In this document: piece after piece, positions 16,480-24,959 of the stretch | Layout of the letters: the number at the start of each line of letters is the position of its first letter | Numbering within the stretch: position 1 is the stretch's first letter | Origin: Achromobacter insuavis | GTDB lineage: Bacteria; Pseudomonadota; Gammaproteobacteria; Burkholderiales; Burkholderiaceae_B | DNA: 64,000 nt | Direction: 5' to 3' | NCBI RefSeq assembly: GCF_902859645.1 | Contig: NZ_CADIJR010000026.1 | Location: forward strand, 1 to 64,000 | Notes under the pieces: generated by a model | What the model saw: only the letters and a program-made list of their open reading frames with translations | Told to the model about the DNA's origin: nothing | Database searches by the model: none | Position numbers and translations under genes: made by a program

Positions 16480-16689
16480 GTCTTCGACGGGCCGCCGGCC
16501 GGTCCGGGGCCGCGTGGCGGCAGGCCGCCAACACCCGTCGCCGGCCGCGCCGTCCAGCCCTGGCCAGCCTTTACGGATCTTCACTTTTTCCCGACAGATT
16601 TGCGGATCTTCGCGGATGCCCTTTGCCTACCATGGCGGCAGGGTAGGACAGGTCTTCTCGTCCTGCCCTCCATGCATCAAGGGTGTTCC

Positions 16690-16848
16690 ATGACTTGCCA
16701 ACCTTTCCTCGCTTTCTCGCCGGCCGGGAGCGCCGGCGCCGCCGCGGCTCCGACCCCGGTCCTCGCCTTCGCCCACGTCCTGGCGCGCCTGCTGGCGGCC
16801 ACGCGCGCCGCCTGGCAGCTCGATGCCCCGGCCGGGAGCACGCCGTGA
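16690..16848 (+). CDS. Possible 52-residue micro-ORF coupled to the hydrolase
   Basis: MTCQPFLAFSPAGSAGAAAA... encodes 52 residues, Ala/Leu-rich with a hydrophobic, potentially membrane-inserting helix (PTPVLAFAHVLARLLAATRA). The stop TGA overlaps the GTG start of the next gene (GTGA), and CAAGGG lies 6 bases before its ATG. Supporting a gene: the exact 4-base overlap, a plausible SD, and an isolated position. Against: tiny size, common GC-rich frame bias. It could be a leader peptide regulating the hydrolase. No known family is recognised. Confidence 0.4.
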   Translation: MTCQPFLAFSPAGSAGAAAAPTPVLAFAHVLARLLAATRAAWQLDAPAGSTP

Positions 16849-17708
16849 CCACCCCGCGCACCGGCGCGTTGCTGATCCATGGCCTGGGCGGCACGGAATT
16901 CGACATGGGCTCGCTGCACAAGGTGCTGGCCCGCGCCGGGGTGGAAACCCATGGCGTGACCCTGCCCGGCCACGCGGGGCGGCCCGAGGACCTGCTGGAC
17001 GTGCGGGTCGAGGACTGGATGGACGTCGTCACCCGGCGCTACCGCGAGCTGTGCGAACAGTACGAGGTGGTGCACGTCATCGGCATGTGCCTGGGCGCCT
17101 TGCTGGCGGTCGAACTCTGCAAGCGCGAGTCGCACACCCGCGGCGCGCTGGTGTCGCTGTCGGCGCCGGTGTTCCTGGATGGCTGGAGTACGCCCTGGTA
17201 CCGGGGCCTGCGCTATCTGCTGTATCACGTGCCGGGCGTGCCGCGCCGCATCCGGGTCGAGGAAGAAGACCCGTATGGCGTCAAGAGCGAGCTGGTGCGG
17301 GCCTTCATCAAGGCGGGCTTCGCGCGCGGCGACGGCTTTCACTACCAATGGGTGCCGCTGGCGTGCGTGCGGCAGGTCGATCGCCTGCGCGGCATGGTCA
17401 AGCGCGGGCTGGAGCGGATGCGCTGTCCGACGCTGGTGATGCACGCGGTCGAGGATGAGCTGACCAGCCCGCGTTCGGCGCGGCTGTTGGGGGCGCGGAT
17501 TCCCGGCGCGTCGGTGGTGCTGCTGCAGGACAGCTATCACATGATCTGTGTCGACCACGAGCGCGAGCGCGTGATGCAGAACGTGCTGAGCTTCCTGGGC
17601 AAGGATCCGGGCATCGTGCGCGTGCGGCGTCGCGACAATGCGCCGCGGGCCGCGCGTGGGCAGGAGGCGCAGGCGGGCGCCGAGGGCATGCTGGTCGCCG
17701 CCCGCTAG
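16845..17708 (+). CDS. Alpha/beta hydrolase with a Cys in the nucleophile elbow
   Basis: A 287-residue alpha/beta-hydrolase related to carboxylesterase Est30/monoacylglycerol-lipase-like enzymes. Start GTG 16845 with GGGAG upstream. N-terminal beta-strand with the oxyanion-loop LLIHGLGGTEFDMGSL, nucleophile elbow G-M-C82-L-G, acid D204 (AVEDELTSP) and H232 (DSYHMICVD) give a Cys-Asp-His triad in place of the usual Ser. Cys in this position is known in dienelactone hydrolases and PHA synthases, so the enzyme may act as a thiol hydrolase/transferase rather than a plain esterase. A basic tail (about 255-287) is dispensable-looking. Reaction and substrate are unknown. Confidence 0.85.
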   Translation: MTTPRTGALLIHGLGGTEFDMGSLHKVLARAGVETHGVTLPGHAGRPEDLLDVRVEDWMDVVTRRYRELCEQYEVVHVIGMCLGALLAVELCKRESHTRGALVSLSAPVFLDGWSTPWYRGLRYLLYHVPGVPRRIRVEEEDPYGVKSELVRAFIKAGFARGDGFHYQWVPLACVRQVDRLRGMVKRGLERMRCPTLVMHAVEDELTSPRSARLLGARIPGASVVLLQDSYHMICVDHERERVMQNVLSFLGKDPGIVRVRRRDNAPRAARGQEAQAGAEGMLVAAR

Positions 17709-17721
17709 GACGACAGGCGTT

Positions 17722-18195
17722 TCAGGCCGCGGCCGGCTGGTCGGGCTGGTTGGGGTGCGACGGGCCTTGCGGATCGTTTTCCGCGTCGGGCCGCGGCGGC
17801 ACCGCCGGCAGGCCCAGCGCCAGCCGCAGGCGCTGGCAATCGGGATTGGGCGAACCGTCGGGCATCCAGATGTCGAACTCGCGGCAGGGCGTGGGGCGGT
17901 TCTCGTAGATCGCGCAGTGGATGCCGGGCTGGCCCAGTTCGCCGCGCAGCGAGACGCAGCGGCCGCCGCCCATTTCGGTGCCCTTCATGCAGGCCCGCAG
18001 CGGGCTCATCTGCGTCACGAGATCCAGCGGCACCTGGCCGCCATTTTCGCCGGCCAGTTCACCGATATAGAACGACACCCGGAAATGCGAACAACAGGCG
18101 CCGCAGTCCAGACAGGGATTGGTGGCGGGGTTGTTGTCGCCGGCCAGCAGGGCGGGCGATACCAGGGTCAGGGCGGCTGTCTCGAGCAGGGACAT
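17722..18195 (-). CDS. YkgJ-family cysteine-cluster protein
   Basis: A 157-residue protein with the CxxCxxCC cluster C28-x2-C31-x2-C34-C35 (NPCLDCGACC), then CMKG, GRCVSLRG, HCAIYENRPTPCREFD, as in the YkgJ/CxxCxxCC family, thought to bind metal (zinc or iron-sulfur); the molecular function is not established. The N-terminus (MSLLETAALTLVSPALLA) is a moderately hydrophobic segment that might be a weak membrane or secretion helix, though the Cys cluster suggests a cytoplasmic location. The Asp/Pro-rich tail is disordered. It is convergent with the alpha/beta hydrolase and divergent from tag. Confidence 0.82.
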   Translation of the reverse strand: MSLLETAALTLVSPALLAGDNNPATNPCLDCGACCSHFRVSFYIGELAGENGGQVPLDLVTQMSPLRACMKGTEMGGGRCVSLRGELGQPGIHCAIYENRPTPCREFDIWMPDGSPNPDCQRLRLALGLPAVPPRPDAENDPQGPSHPNQPDQPAAA

Positions 18196-18235
18196 GGCGG
18201 TGGATCCGAAAGCCTGTCCGGCCCCGGCATGACGC

Positions 18236-18263
18236 AAAACGGGCTTGCATGCCGCAAGCCCGC
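18236..18263 (-). other. Strong hairpin followed by a short T run in the ykgJ leader
   Basis: Minus strand: CGGGCTTGC-GGCAT-GCAAGCCCG then TTTTGCG (arms at 18240-18248 and 18254-18262). It has terminator form but lies upstream of a minus-strand gene (start 18195), between divergent genes. It may be an attenuator, the end of a small transcript, or chance. Confidence 0.4.
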
Positions 18264-18411
18264 CTGGCCGATCCGGGGCGCGCTCGGGCACGGCCGGCGC
18301 GGGATCAGGGCGGGAAATAGTAGCTGGATTCGGCTTGCGGCCGCTACGACTTTTTTCGGGGACGTTGCTGCGGTAGCATCGGAAACCCGATAGCCGCCAG
18401 GACGCTTTTCC

Positions 18412-19047
18412 ATGACCGCAAACTCCGCCTTTTCCGACGGCCTCGCCCGTTGCGCCTGGGTCGACACGTCCGCCGAATACATGGCGTACCACGACAACGA
18501 ATGGGGCCGTCCGCAAGGCGACGACCGCGCCCTGTTCGAGCAACTGTGCCTGGAAGGATTCCAGTCCGGCCTGAGCTGGCGCACCATCCTGAACAAGCGC
18601 GAGGCCTTTCGCCGCGGCTTCGCCGCGTTCGATCCGGCCAAGGTCGCGCGCTTCGGCGAAAAGCAGGTGCTGGCGCTGCTGGCCGACGCCGGCATCGTGC
18701 GCCATCGCGGCAAGATCGAAGCCGTCATCAACAACGCTCGGCGGGCGCTGGAAATGATCGAGCGCGAAGGGTCGCTGGGGGCGTTCTTCTGGCGTTTCGA
18801 GGCGCCGCCGGGATCGCCGTCCACGCGCGGCGCGTCGACCTCGGCGCAATCCGAGGCCCTGTCCAAGGCCCTCAAGAAGCTGGGCTGGAAATTCGTCGGC
18901 CCGACCACGGTGTATGCCTTCATGCAGTCGGTCGGCATGGTCAACGACCACCATCCCGATTGCCACTGCCACGGTCCCAGCGAGCAGGCGCGCAAGGCAT
19001 TCCGGCGGCCGGCGATCCGGCGGCCGGCGAACCGGCGGCCGGCGTAA
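18412..19047 (+). CDS. tag: DNA-3-methyladenine glycosylase I (Tag)
   Basis: A 211-residue base-excision-repair enzyme that removes 3-methyladenine from alkylated DNA. Marks: RCAWVD and YHDNEWGRPQGDDRALFEQL (the family N-terminus), FQSGLSWRTILNKREAFR, the GIVRHRGKI helix-hairpin-helix-like part, and the zinc ligands C and H at the N-terminus with HHPDCHCH near the C-terminus. The last 14 residues (RRPAIRRPANRRPA) form three tandem copies of a 15-bp DNA repeat and are not part of the normal enzyme, whose homologues end soon after the zinc motif. Confidence 0.94.
   Translation: MTANSAFSDGLARCAWVDTSAEYMAYHDNEWGRPQGDDRALFEQLCLEGFQSGLSWRTILNKREAFRRGFAAFDPAKVARFGEKQVLALLADAGIVRHRGKIEAVINNARRALEMIEREGSLGAFFWRFEAPPGSPSTRGASTSAQSEALSKALKKLGWKFVGPTTVYAFMQSVGMVNDHHPDCHCHGPSEQARKAFRRPAIRRPANRRPA
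19002..19046 (+). repeat. Three tandem 15-bp repeats at the 3' end of tag
   Basis: CCGGCGGCCGGCGAT, CCGGCGGCCGGCGAA and CCGGCGGCCGGCGTA occur head to tail (19002-19016, 19017-19031, 19032-19046) and extend the reading frame by the peptide RPA-type repeat. An imperfect further copy (CCGGCGGCAGCCGGCG) occurs just after, in the end of the convergent sulfatase gene. Confidence 0.9.
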
Positions 19048-19051
19048 GCGC

Positions 19052-20977
19052 CTATCCGGCGGCAGCCGGCGTCTTCGCGTCCTGCGCCACGGCGGCCGCG
19101 CCCGGGATGCAGTAGCGCCCTTCGCGGTAGGCCCAGCTCGGCCACAGCGCGTGCGCCAGCGCCTCTTCGGCCAGCGCGGGATCCAGCGGCGCCGGGGCAT
19201 AGTCTTCCGGCGCGGTGTAGCGGTACTGCACCGGCGTCTTGTTCGGCGCCAGCACCAGCAGGTCGTTTTCCTTCAGATAGCCGTAGGTGTTGTCGTACTG
19301 CATGATGGCGCGGCCCGGCGTGCTGCGCGTCAGGTCATGGCCGAGCATCGGGTGCTCGGTATCGACGCCGATCAGCGACAGCAACGTCGGCGCCAGGTCG
19401 ATCTGGCTGATCAGGCGGTCGTCGCGCCGCGGTTCGACGCCGGCGCCCAGGATCACGGCGGGAATATGGAAGTGGCGCACCGGCACCAGGCTGGCGCCGA
19501 ACACCCGCGAGTCGTGGTCGGCGGCAATCAGGAAGACGGTGTTCTCCCAGTAGGGCGCGGCCTTGGCGCGCTCGAAGAAGCGGCCCAGGGCCCAGTCGGC
19601 GTAGCGCACGGTGTTCTCCACCGTGGCCGGGTTGCCCTCGGTCTGGATGCGGCCCGCCGGGTATTCCCAGGGCGAGTGGTTCGAGACGCTGAAGGCCAGC
19701 GTGAAGGTGGGCTGGTCGCCGTCCTCGCGCAGCAGCCGGTCGAGCTGGTTGAACATGTCCTCGTCCGACGCGCCCCACGTGCCGACGAAGGCCGGATCGA
19801 CGAAGTCCTCGCGGTCGACGATCTGGCGAAAGCCGTTGCCCAGGAAAAAGCCCTTCATGTTGTCGAAGTGCGATTCGCCGCCGTAGATGAAGCGCGAGTG
19901 GTAGCCATGGCGGCCCAGCAGGTCGGCCAGCGAGAAGAAGCCGCGCTGCGAGCGCGGCAGCTTGAGCACGGCCTGCGCCGGGGTCGGCAGGAAGCCGGTC
20001 ACCACCGCTTCCAGGCCGCGCACCGAGCGCGTGCCGGTGGCGTAGGCGCGGGTGAAGGTCCAGGCGTCGCGCGCCAGCGCGTCCAGTTCGGGCGTCAGAT
20101 CCATGCCGCCCAGGCCGGCGCTGTACTGCGCGCCCAGGCTTTCTTCCAGGATGATGACCAGGTTGAGCGGCCGCGCGGTCTTGCGGCTGGCGGGCTGGCG
20201 ATGCAGGCTGGGATAGTCCGCGTTGGCCGGCGGATAGGGCAGGCCGGCCTGCGCCAGCACACGACGCTGCATGTCGTCGTCGTCCATGCCGCCGTACACG
20301 GCGGAGGCCGACTTCTCGTTCTTCATGCTGTAGACGGCGTAGAACACGTTGTAGAGCGAGTTCAGCGCCAGGGTGTTGAGCATGCCGTCGGAGCTGTAGG
20401 CCACTGACGACGGGTTGATGGGCCGGTGGCCGAGGGTGCCGCGGATCGCCAGGATCACCACCGCCAGGATCGCCAGGCTGGCCAGCGGCATCTGCCACCA
20501 GGCCAGGGGCGCGTCGGGCACGGCGTGGCCGAACAGCGCATAGCCGCCCCAGCCGATCAGCCCGAGGGCGCCGAAGCCGCCCAGCAGCGCGCCCTTGTAG
20601 CCGCGCCACAACATGCCGGAGACCTCGCGCGGGTGCTTCAGGTATTCGACGAACAGGCGGTTGGGGCGGGTGTCGTATTCGAGGATGAAGGGCGGGGTGG
20701 CGACTTCCAGGAAGGCCAGCAGGATGAACGCGACCAGATACCAGATGCCGGCGGCGGTGGCGGCGAACGGCAGGTGGCCGAGCCAGGGCGACAGCACGAT
20801 CGGCAGCGCGGCCAGCACGCCGATCTGGTGGGCGTCGATGCGCAGTCCGCCCAGCAGCAGGGGGGCCAGGCCGCCGGCGTTGCGCACCCGCTGCCATTGC
20901 CATGCGGCCAGGGCCAGGCGGCTGAGGGTCAGCAGCGCAAAGGCCGCCACCACGAAAATCAAGCTCGAATGCCGCAT
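19052..20977 (-). CDS. LTA-synthase-like sulfatase (phosphoglycerol transferase family)
   Basis: A 641-residue inner-membrane protein with five hydrophobic N-terminal segments (about 4-26, 48-67, 73-94, 130-150, 163-180) followed by a periplasmic sulfatase/alkaline-phosphatase-fold domain (about 270-600). Metal/catalytic features seen: E279 (ILEES), T316 in AYATGTRSVRG (nucleophile Thr of the family), D- and H-containing IAADHDSRVFG and GGESHFDNMKG. Family members transfer phosphoglycerol or phosphoethanolamine groups to glycans or lipids; substrate is not clear here (OpgB-like osmoregulated glucan decoration is one option). Start ATG 20977 with GGAGGC upstream. Confidence 0.88.
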   Translation of the reverse strand: MRHSSLIFVVAAFALLTLSRLALAAWQWQRVRNAGGLAPLLLGGLRIDAHQIGVLAALPIVLSPWLGHLPFAATAAGIWYLVAFILLAFLEVATPPFILEYDTRPNRLFVEYLKHPREVSGMLWRGYKGALLGGFGALGLIGWGGYALFGHAVPDAPLAWWQMPLASLAILAVVILAIRGTLGHRPINPSSVAYSSDGMLNTLALNSLYNVFYAVYSMKNEKSASAVYGGMDDDDMQRRVLAQAGLPYPPANADYPSLHRQPASRKTARPLNLVIILEESLGAQYSAGLGGMDLTPELDALARDAWTFTRAYATGTRSVRGLEAVVTGFLPTPAQAVLKLPRSQRGFFSLADLLGRHGYHSRFIYGGESHFDNMKGFFLGNGFRQIVDREDFVDPAFVGTWGASDEDMFNQLDRLLREDGDQPTFTLAFSVSNHSPWEYPAGRIQTEGNPATVENTVRYADWALGRFFERAKAAPYWENTVFLIAADHDSRVFGASLVPVRHFHIPAVILGAGVEPRRDDRLISQIDLAPTLLSLIGVDTEHPMLGHDLTRSTPGRAIMQYDNTYGYLKENDLLVLAPNKTPVQYRYTAPEDYAPAPLDPALAEEALAHALWPSWAYREGRYCIPGAAAVAQDAKTPAAAG

Positions 20978-21273
20978 CGGGCCTCCAGGTAGTACTGCTG
21001 CTCCGTCCCCGGGGACGGTTGCGGGTCGATCGCCGCGCATTTGAACAGGGCGGGCGTCAAAAAATCGGTAGGAATTATTCCGTCCACGGCGGGCGAACGG
21101 CCGGTTCCCGCCCGGTCGCTTTGTAACTTTTGCCGACCGCGCTCTATGACACGGAAAAATCCGTACACATTATGGGGCCGGCAAGCTTAACCCGCCGGGC
21201 GCGGCGCGCTACCCTTGAGGGTAAATAGGGCCGGGGCATCGGCGCTCCGGCGGCAACGGCAAGGATGATAACG

Positions 21274-23346
21274 ATGACGCGCAAAACAAAAATAGCGGTC
21301 GGGATTGTGGGCACCCTCGTCGTCCTGGTGGCGGTGCTGGTCGTGCTGGTTGCCACCTTCGACTGGAATCGCGCCCGGCCGATGATCAACGAACGCGTCA
21401 CCGCGGCCATCGGACGGCCCTTCGCGATCAACGGCGACCTGACCGTGGAGTGGTCGCGCGAATCGGACGAGGGCGGGTGGCGCGGCTGGGTGCCATGGCC
21501 GCACATCGTGGCCAATGACATCAGCGTCGCCAACACCGAATGGGCCCGCGTGCCGGAATTCGCCACCCTCAAGCGCGGTGAGTTCAGCCTGTCGCCCCTG
21601 CCGCTGCTGGCCCATCGGGTCGTGATCCGGCGCATCCAGCTGACCGAGCCCGCCGCCGACCTCGAACGCCTGGCCGACGGCCGCGCCAACTGGGTCTTCA
21701 CCCTGCCCGAGACCGGCGAGCCGTCGCCGTGGGTGCTGGACATCAATGAAATCGGCTTCGACAAGGGCAGTGTCGGCCTGTCCGATGCGATCCTGCAGGC
21801 CGACCTGACCGTGCTGGTCGATCCGCTGGGCAAGCCGGTGCCGTTCGCCGACGTGGCCGGCGCCGCCTTCGTGCCGGAAGACGCCGCCGCGGCGGCGCCG
21901 CGCGACTATGTCTTCGGCTGGAAGGTCGACGGCAAATTCAAGAACCTGCCCACCAAGGGCGAGGGCAAGGTCGGCGGCATGCTGGCGTTGCAGGACCCGA
22001 AACAGCCCTTTCCGGTGCAGGCCGACGTGTCGATCGGCGGCACCAAGGCGGCCATCACCGGCACCCTGACCGACCCCGCCAACCTGGGCGCGCTGGACCT
22101 GCGCCTGAAGCTGTCGGGCGGCTCGATGGCGCAGCTGTATCCGCTGACCGGCGTGACGCTGCCCGACACGCCGCCGTATTCGACCGACGGCCACCTGGTG
22201 GCCAGGCTGCGCAACGCCGGCGGCGCGGTGTTCGAGTACCGCGACTTCAACGGCCGCGTCGGCAACAGCGACCTGCATGGCGATGTGACGTTCTCGCTGG
22301 CCGCGCCGCGCCCGAAGCTGACCGGCAAGCTGTCGTCCAAGCAGTTGCGCATGGCCGACCTGGGGCCGCTGATCGGCGTGCAGTCCGGCAGGCCCGCCCC
22401 GGCCCAGGACAAGCCCAAGGACGCGCCGGCCAAGCCGCCCGACGGCAAGGTGCTGCCGACGCAGGCGTTCCGCACCGACCGTTGGCGCGACATGGACGCC
22501 GACGTGGCGCTGGAGGCCGGTCGCATCGTGCACGACGCCAAGCTGCCGCTGTCGGACCTGACGGTGCACGTGATCCTGCAAGACGGCCAGTTGACGCTCG
22601 ATCCGCTGCGCTTCGGCATGGCCGGCGGCAGCATGGCCGCCATCGTGCGGCTGGACGGCTCCAAGGCGCCCCTGACGGGCCGCGTCGAGATGCACGCGCG
22701 GCGGCTGCGGCTCAAGCAGCTGTTCCCGGCGACGGCGTCGATGCAGAGCGCGCTGGGTGAATTGAATGGCGACCTGGCGCTGTCGGGCACGGGCAATTCC
22801 GTGGCCGCGCTGCTCGGCTCGGCCAATGGCGACGTGAAGATGCTGGTCAACGACGGCGTCATCAGCCGCAGCCTGATGGAGATCGCCGGCCTGAACGTCG
22901 GCAACTACGTCGTCTCGAAGCTGTTCGGCGACGACGAGGTCAAGATCAATTGCGGCGCGGCCGACCTGGAGATGAAGAGCGGCGTGATGACGCCGCGCGT
23001 CTTCGTGTTCGATACCGAGAACGCGTTGATCAACATCACCGGCACCACGGACTTCAAGAACGAGAAGCTCGACCTGGACATCACGCCCGACAGCAAGGGC
23101 TTCCGCATCTTCTCGCTGCGCTCGCCGCTGTACGTGCGCGGCACCTTCGGCAAGCCGGACGTGGGCGTGCACGTGGGGCCGCTGGCCGCGCGCGGCGCGG
23201 GCATGGTGGCGCTGGGCGTGATCCTGACGCCGGCGGCGGGTCTGCTGGCGCTGATCGCGCCCAGCACCACCGACGACAATTCTTGCGGCGCGCTGCTCAA
23301 GCAGATGCGCACCCCGCCCAAGGCGCCGGCGCCCAAGGGCAAGTAG
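21274..23346 (+). CDS. AsmA-family envelope protein
   Basis: A 690-residue protein anchored by one N-terminal membrane helix (KIAVGIVGTLVVLVAVLVVLV) with a large periplasmic AsmA/DUF3971-like domain; AsmA family members are repeat-beta proteins that bridge the inner and outer membranes and are implicated in phospholipid transport. Seen: DWNRARPMINERVTAAIGRPFAI (hallmark N-terminus), LKRGEFSLSPLPLLAHRVVI, and a C-terminal block LDLDITPDSKGFRIFSLRSP followed by GPLAARGAGMVALG. Start: ATG 21274 (AAGGA at 21261-21265) is preferred to ATG 21265, where the SD would touch the start. The neighbour is a diguanylate cyclase. Confidence 0.92.
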   Translation: MTRKTKIAVGIVGTLVVLVAVLVVLVATFDWNRARPMINERVTAAIGRPFAINGDLTVEWSRESDEGGWRGWVPWPHIVANDISVANTEWARVPEFATLKRGEFSLSPLPLLAHRVVIRRIQLTEPAADLERLADGRANWVFTLPETGEPSPWVLDINEIGFDKGSVGLSDAILQADLTVLVDPLGKPVPFADVAGAAFVPEDAAAAAPRDYVFGWKVDGKFKNLPTKGEGKVGGMLALQDPKQPFPVQADVSIGGTKAAITGTLTDPANLGALDLRLKLSGGSMAQLYPLTGVTLPDTPPYSTDGHLVARLRNAGGAVFEYRDFNGRVGNSDLHGDVTFSLAAPRPKLTGKLSSKQLRMADLGPLIGVQSGRPAPAQDKPKDAPAKPPDGKVLPTQAFRTDRWRDMDADVALEAGRIVHDAKLPLSDLTVHVILQDGQLTLDPLRFGMAGGSMAAIVRLDGSKAPLTGRVEMHARRLRLKQLFPATASMQSALGELNGDLALSGTGNSVAALLGSANGDVKMLVNDGVISRSLMEIAGLNVGNYVVSKLFGDDEVKINCGAADLEMKSGVMTPRVFVFDTENALINITGTTDFKNEKLDLDITPDSKGFRIFSLRSPLYVRGTFGKPDVGVHVGPLAARGAGMVALGVILTPAAGLLALIAPSTTDDNSCGALLKQMRTPPKAPAPKGK

Positions 23347-23352
23347 GCGGCG

Positions 23353-24948
23353 TCAGCGCGGCAGCGCCAGGCGGGCGCCGTCGCGCGCCTGGTTGTCGGC
23401 GACGCAGACCGCGTTGCGGCCGTGGTTCTTGGCGTAGTAGAGGGCGCGGTCGGCGCGTTGGATCACTTCGTCCAGCGTGGCGCCGTGTTGCGGATAGCAG
23501 GCCACGCCGGCCGACAGCGTGATCGGCGCGGGCAGGCCGGTCTCGGTGCCGAGCGCTTCCAGCTTCTGACGCAGGCGCTCGGCCGTGGCCACCGCGGCGG
23601 CCAGCGGCGACCCCGGCATCAGCATCACGAATTCCTCGCCGCCGCTGCGCGCGACCGTGTCGCCGCTGCGCGAGCCTTCGGTCAGCAGCGCCGCCAGCAC
23701 CTGCAGCGCGCGGTCGCCGGCGGCGTGGCCGTAAAGATCATTGACGTTCTTGAAGTGGTCGATGTCCAGCGCCACGATGGCCAGCGGCGTATCGGCCGCC
23801 TGCAGCAGCGCCATGGCCTCGTTCAGGCCGCGCCGGTTCAGCAGCGACGTCAGGGTGTCGGTGGTGGATGCGCGGCGCAGGTCGCGGATTTTGTGCTGGA
23901 TCGACGTCAGCCCCATCAGCAGCGCGCGCTTGAGTTGCGAGGCCTCGAAATACCACGAACGCACTTTGCGGATGCGTTCGGCCGAATCGGGATCCTGCAT
24001 GTGCTTGGCGATGCTGGCCAGTTCCCCGAGCGGGCGGGCGATCCAGCGCGACAGCAGCCAGATCAGCAGGATCGAAATCAGCAGCAGCGGCAGGGTGTTG
24101 CGCGCGGTCGCCATCAGCAGGTCGTTCAGGGGCAGCAGGGTGCTGGCCACCGGCCGCTGCGCGATGATGGTCCAGCCGGTGCTCGGCACCGGCGCGTAGC
24201 CGGCCAGGATCTCGGCGCCCGTTGCGTCGGTGAAGCGCGCCTCGCCGGTCTCGCCGCGCAGCGCCGCGGCCAACGCCGTCTTGTTCGCGGACATGCTGCC
24301 CAGGCGGCTGCGGTCGGGGTGATAGATCAGCGTGCCGTCGCGCGCCAGCACGTACAGCAGCGAGTCGTCGCGGTTGAAGTGCTGGCCCAGCAGGCGGTCC
24401 AGCACGTTGTCCTCGTGCAGGTAGAGCGTGCCGGCGATATAGCCGAGATAGCGGTAGTCGCGCGAAAAGATCGGATGCGTGTACAGGATCAGCCAGCGGC
24501 CGGTGCTGGCGCGGAAGGGTTCGCTGATGAACGGCCGGCGCGTGGTCAAGGCGGTCCGGGCGGCGTCGCTGGTCATCTGCTGGCCCATCAGCTGCGGGTA
24601 GGAGGTCGACACCGCTAGCACCTTGCCCTGCGCCGACACCACGAAGCTGGAATTGAAGTGGCCCAGCTGTTCTTCCTGGCGCCGTGTTTCCGACGTCATG
24701 AGTTCCGGATGGGTCTCCATGTCGGCCAGCATGTCGGCGCTGTAGGCCAGATGGCGTCGCAGGTCGCCGAGGAAGTATTCCGTGGTGGCCGCGAGCTTGG
24801 CGGCATAGACGCGGTTGCTCTCGAGCGCGTTGTGCAGCAGCAGGTCGCGTTGCACCAGGTAGCTGGCATGCAGACCCGCGGCCAGCACCAGGAAGATCGA
24901 CAGCAGGCTGATCCAGAGGATGAGGCGCCGGAGGTCGATGCGGAGCAT
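23353..24948 (-). CDS. Membrane diguanylate cyclase (dCache-GGDEF)
   Basis: A 531-residue enzyme that makes cyclic di-GMP. TM1 about 8-30, a periplasmic double-Cache-like sensor (about 31-282, HPIFSRDYRYLGYIAGTLYL, LLYVLARDGTLIYHPDRSRLG), TM2 about 285-303, a linker/HAMP-like helix (about 304-355) and a GGDEF domain (about 360-520) with the active motif GGEEF (436-440). The inhibitory I-site RSGD (427-430) is present five residues before, so product feedback is expected. Start ATG 24948 is chosen over a longer frame that adds a basic, low-complexity N-terminus. Confidence 0.94.
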   Translation of the reverse strand: MLRIDLRRLILWISLLSIFLVLAAGLHASYLVQRDLLLHNALESNRVYAAKLAATTEYFLGDLRRHLAYSADMLADMETHPELMTSETRRQEEQLGHFNSSFVVSAQGKVLAVSTSYPQLMGQQMTSDAARTALTTRRPFISEPFRASTGRWLILYTHPIFSRDYRYLGYIAGTLYLHEDNVLDRLLGQHFNRDDSLLYVLARDGTLIYHPDRSRLGSMSANKTALAAALRGETGEARFTDATGAEILAGYAPVPSTGWTIIAQRPVASTLLPLNDLLMATARNTLPLLLISILLIWLLSRWIARPLGELASIAKHMQDPDSAERIRKVRSWYFEASQLKRALLMGLTSIQHKIRDLRRASTTDTLTSLLNRRGLNEAMALLQAADTPLAIVALDIDHFKNVNDLYGHAAGDRALQVLAALLTEGSRSGDTVARSGGEEFVMLMPGSPLAAAVATAERLRQKLEALGTETGLPAPITLSAGVACYPQHGATLDEVIQRADRALYYAKNHGRNAVCVADNQARDGARLALPR

Positions 24949-24959
24949 GGGAGGGCCCG

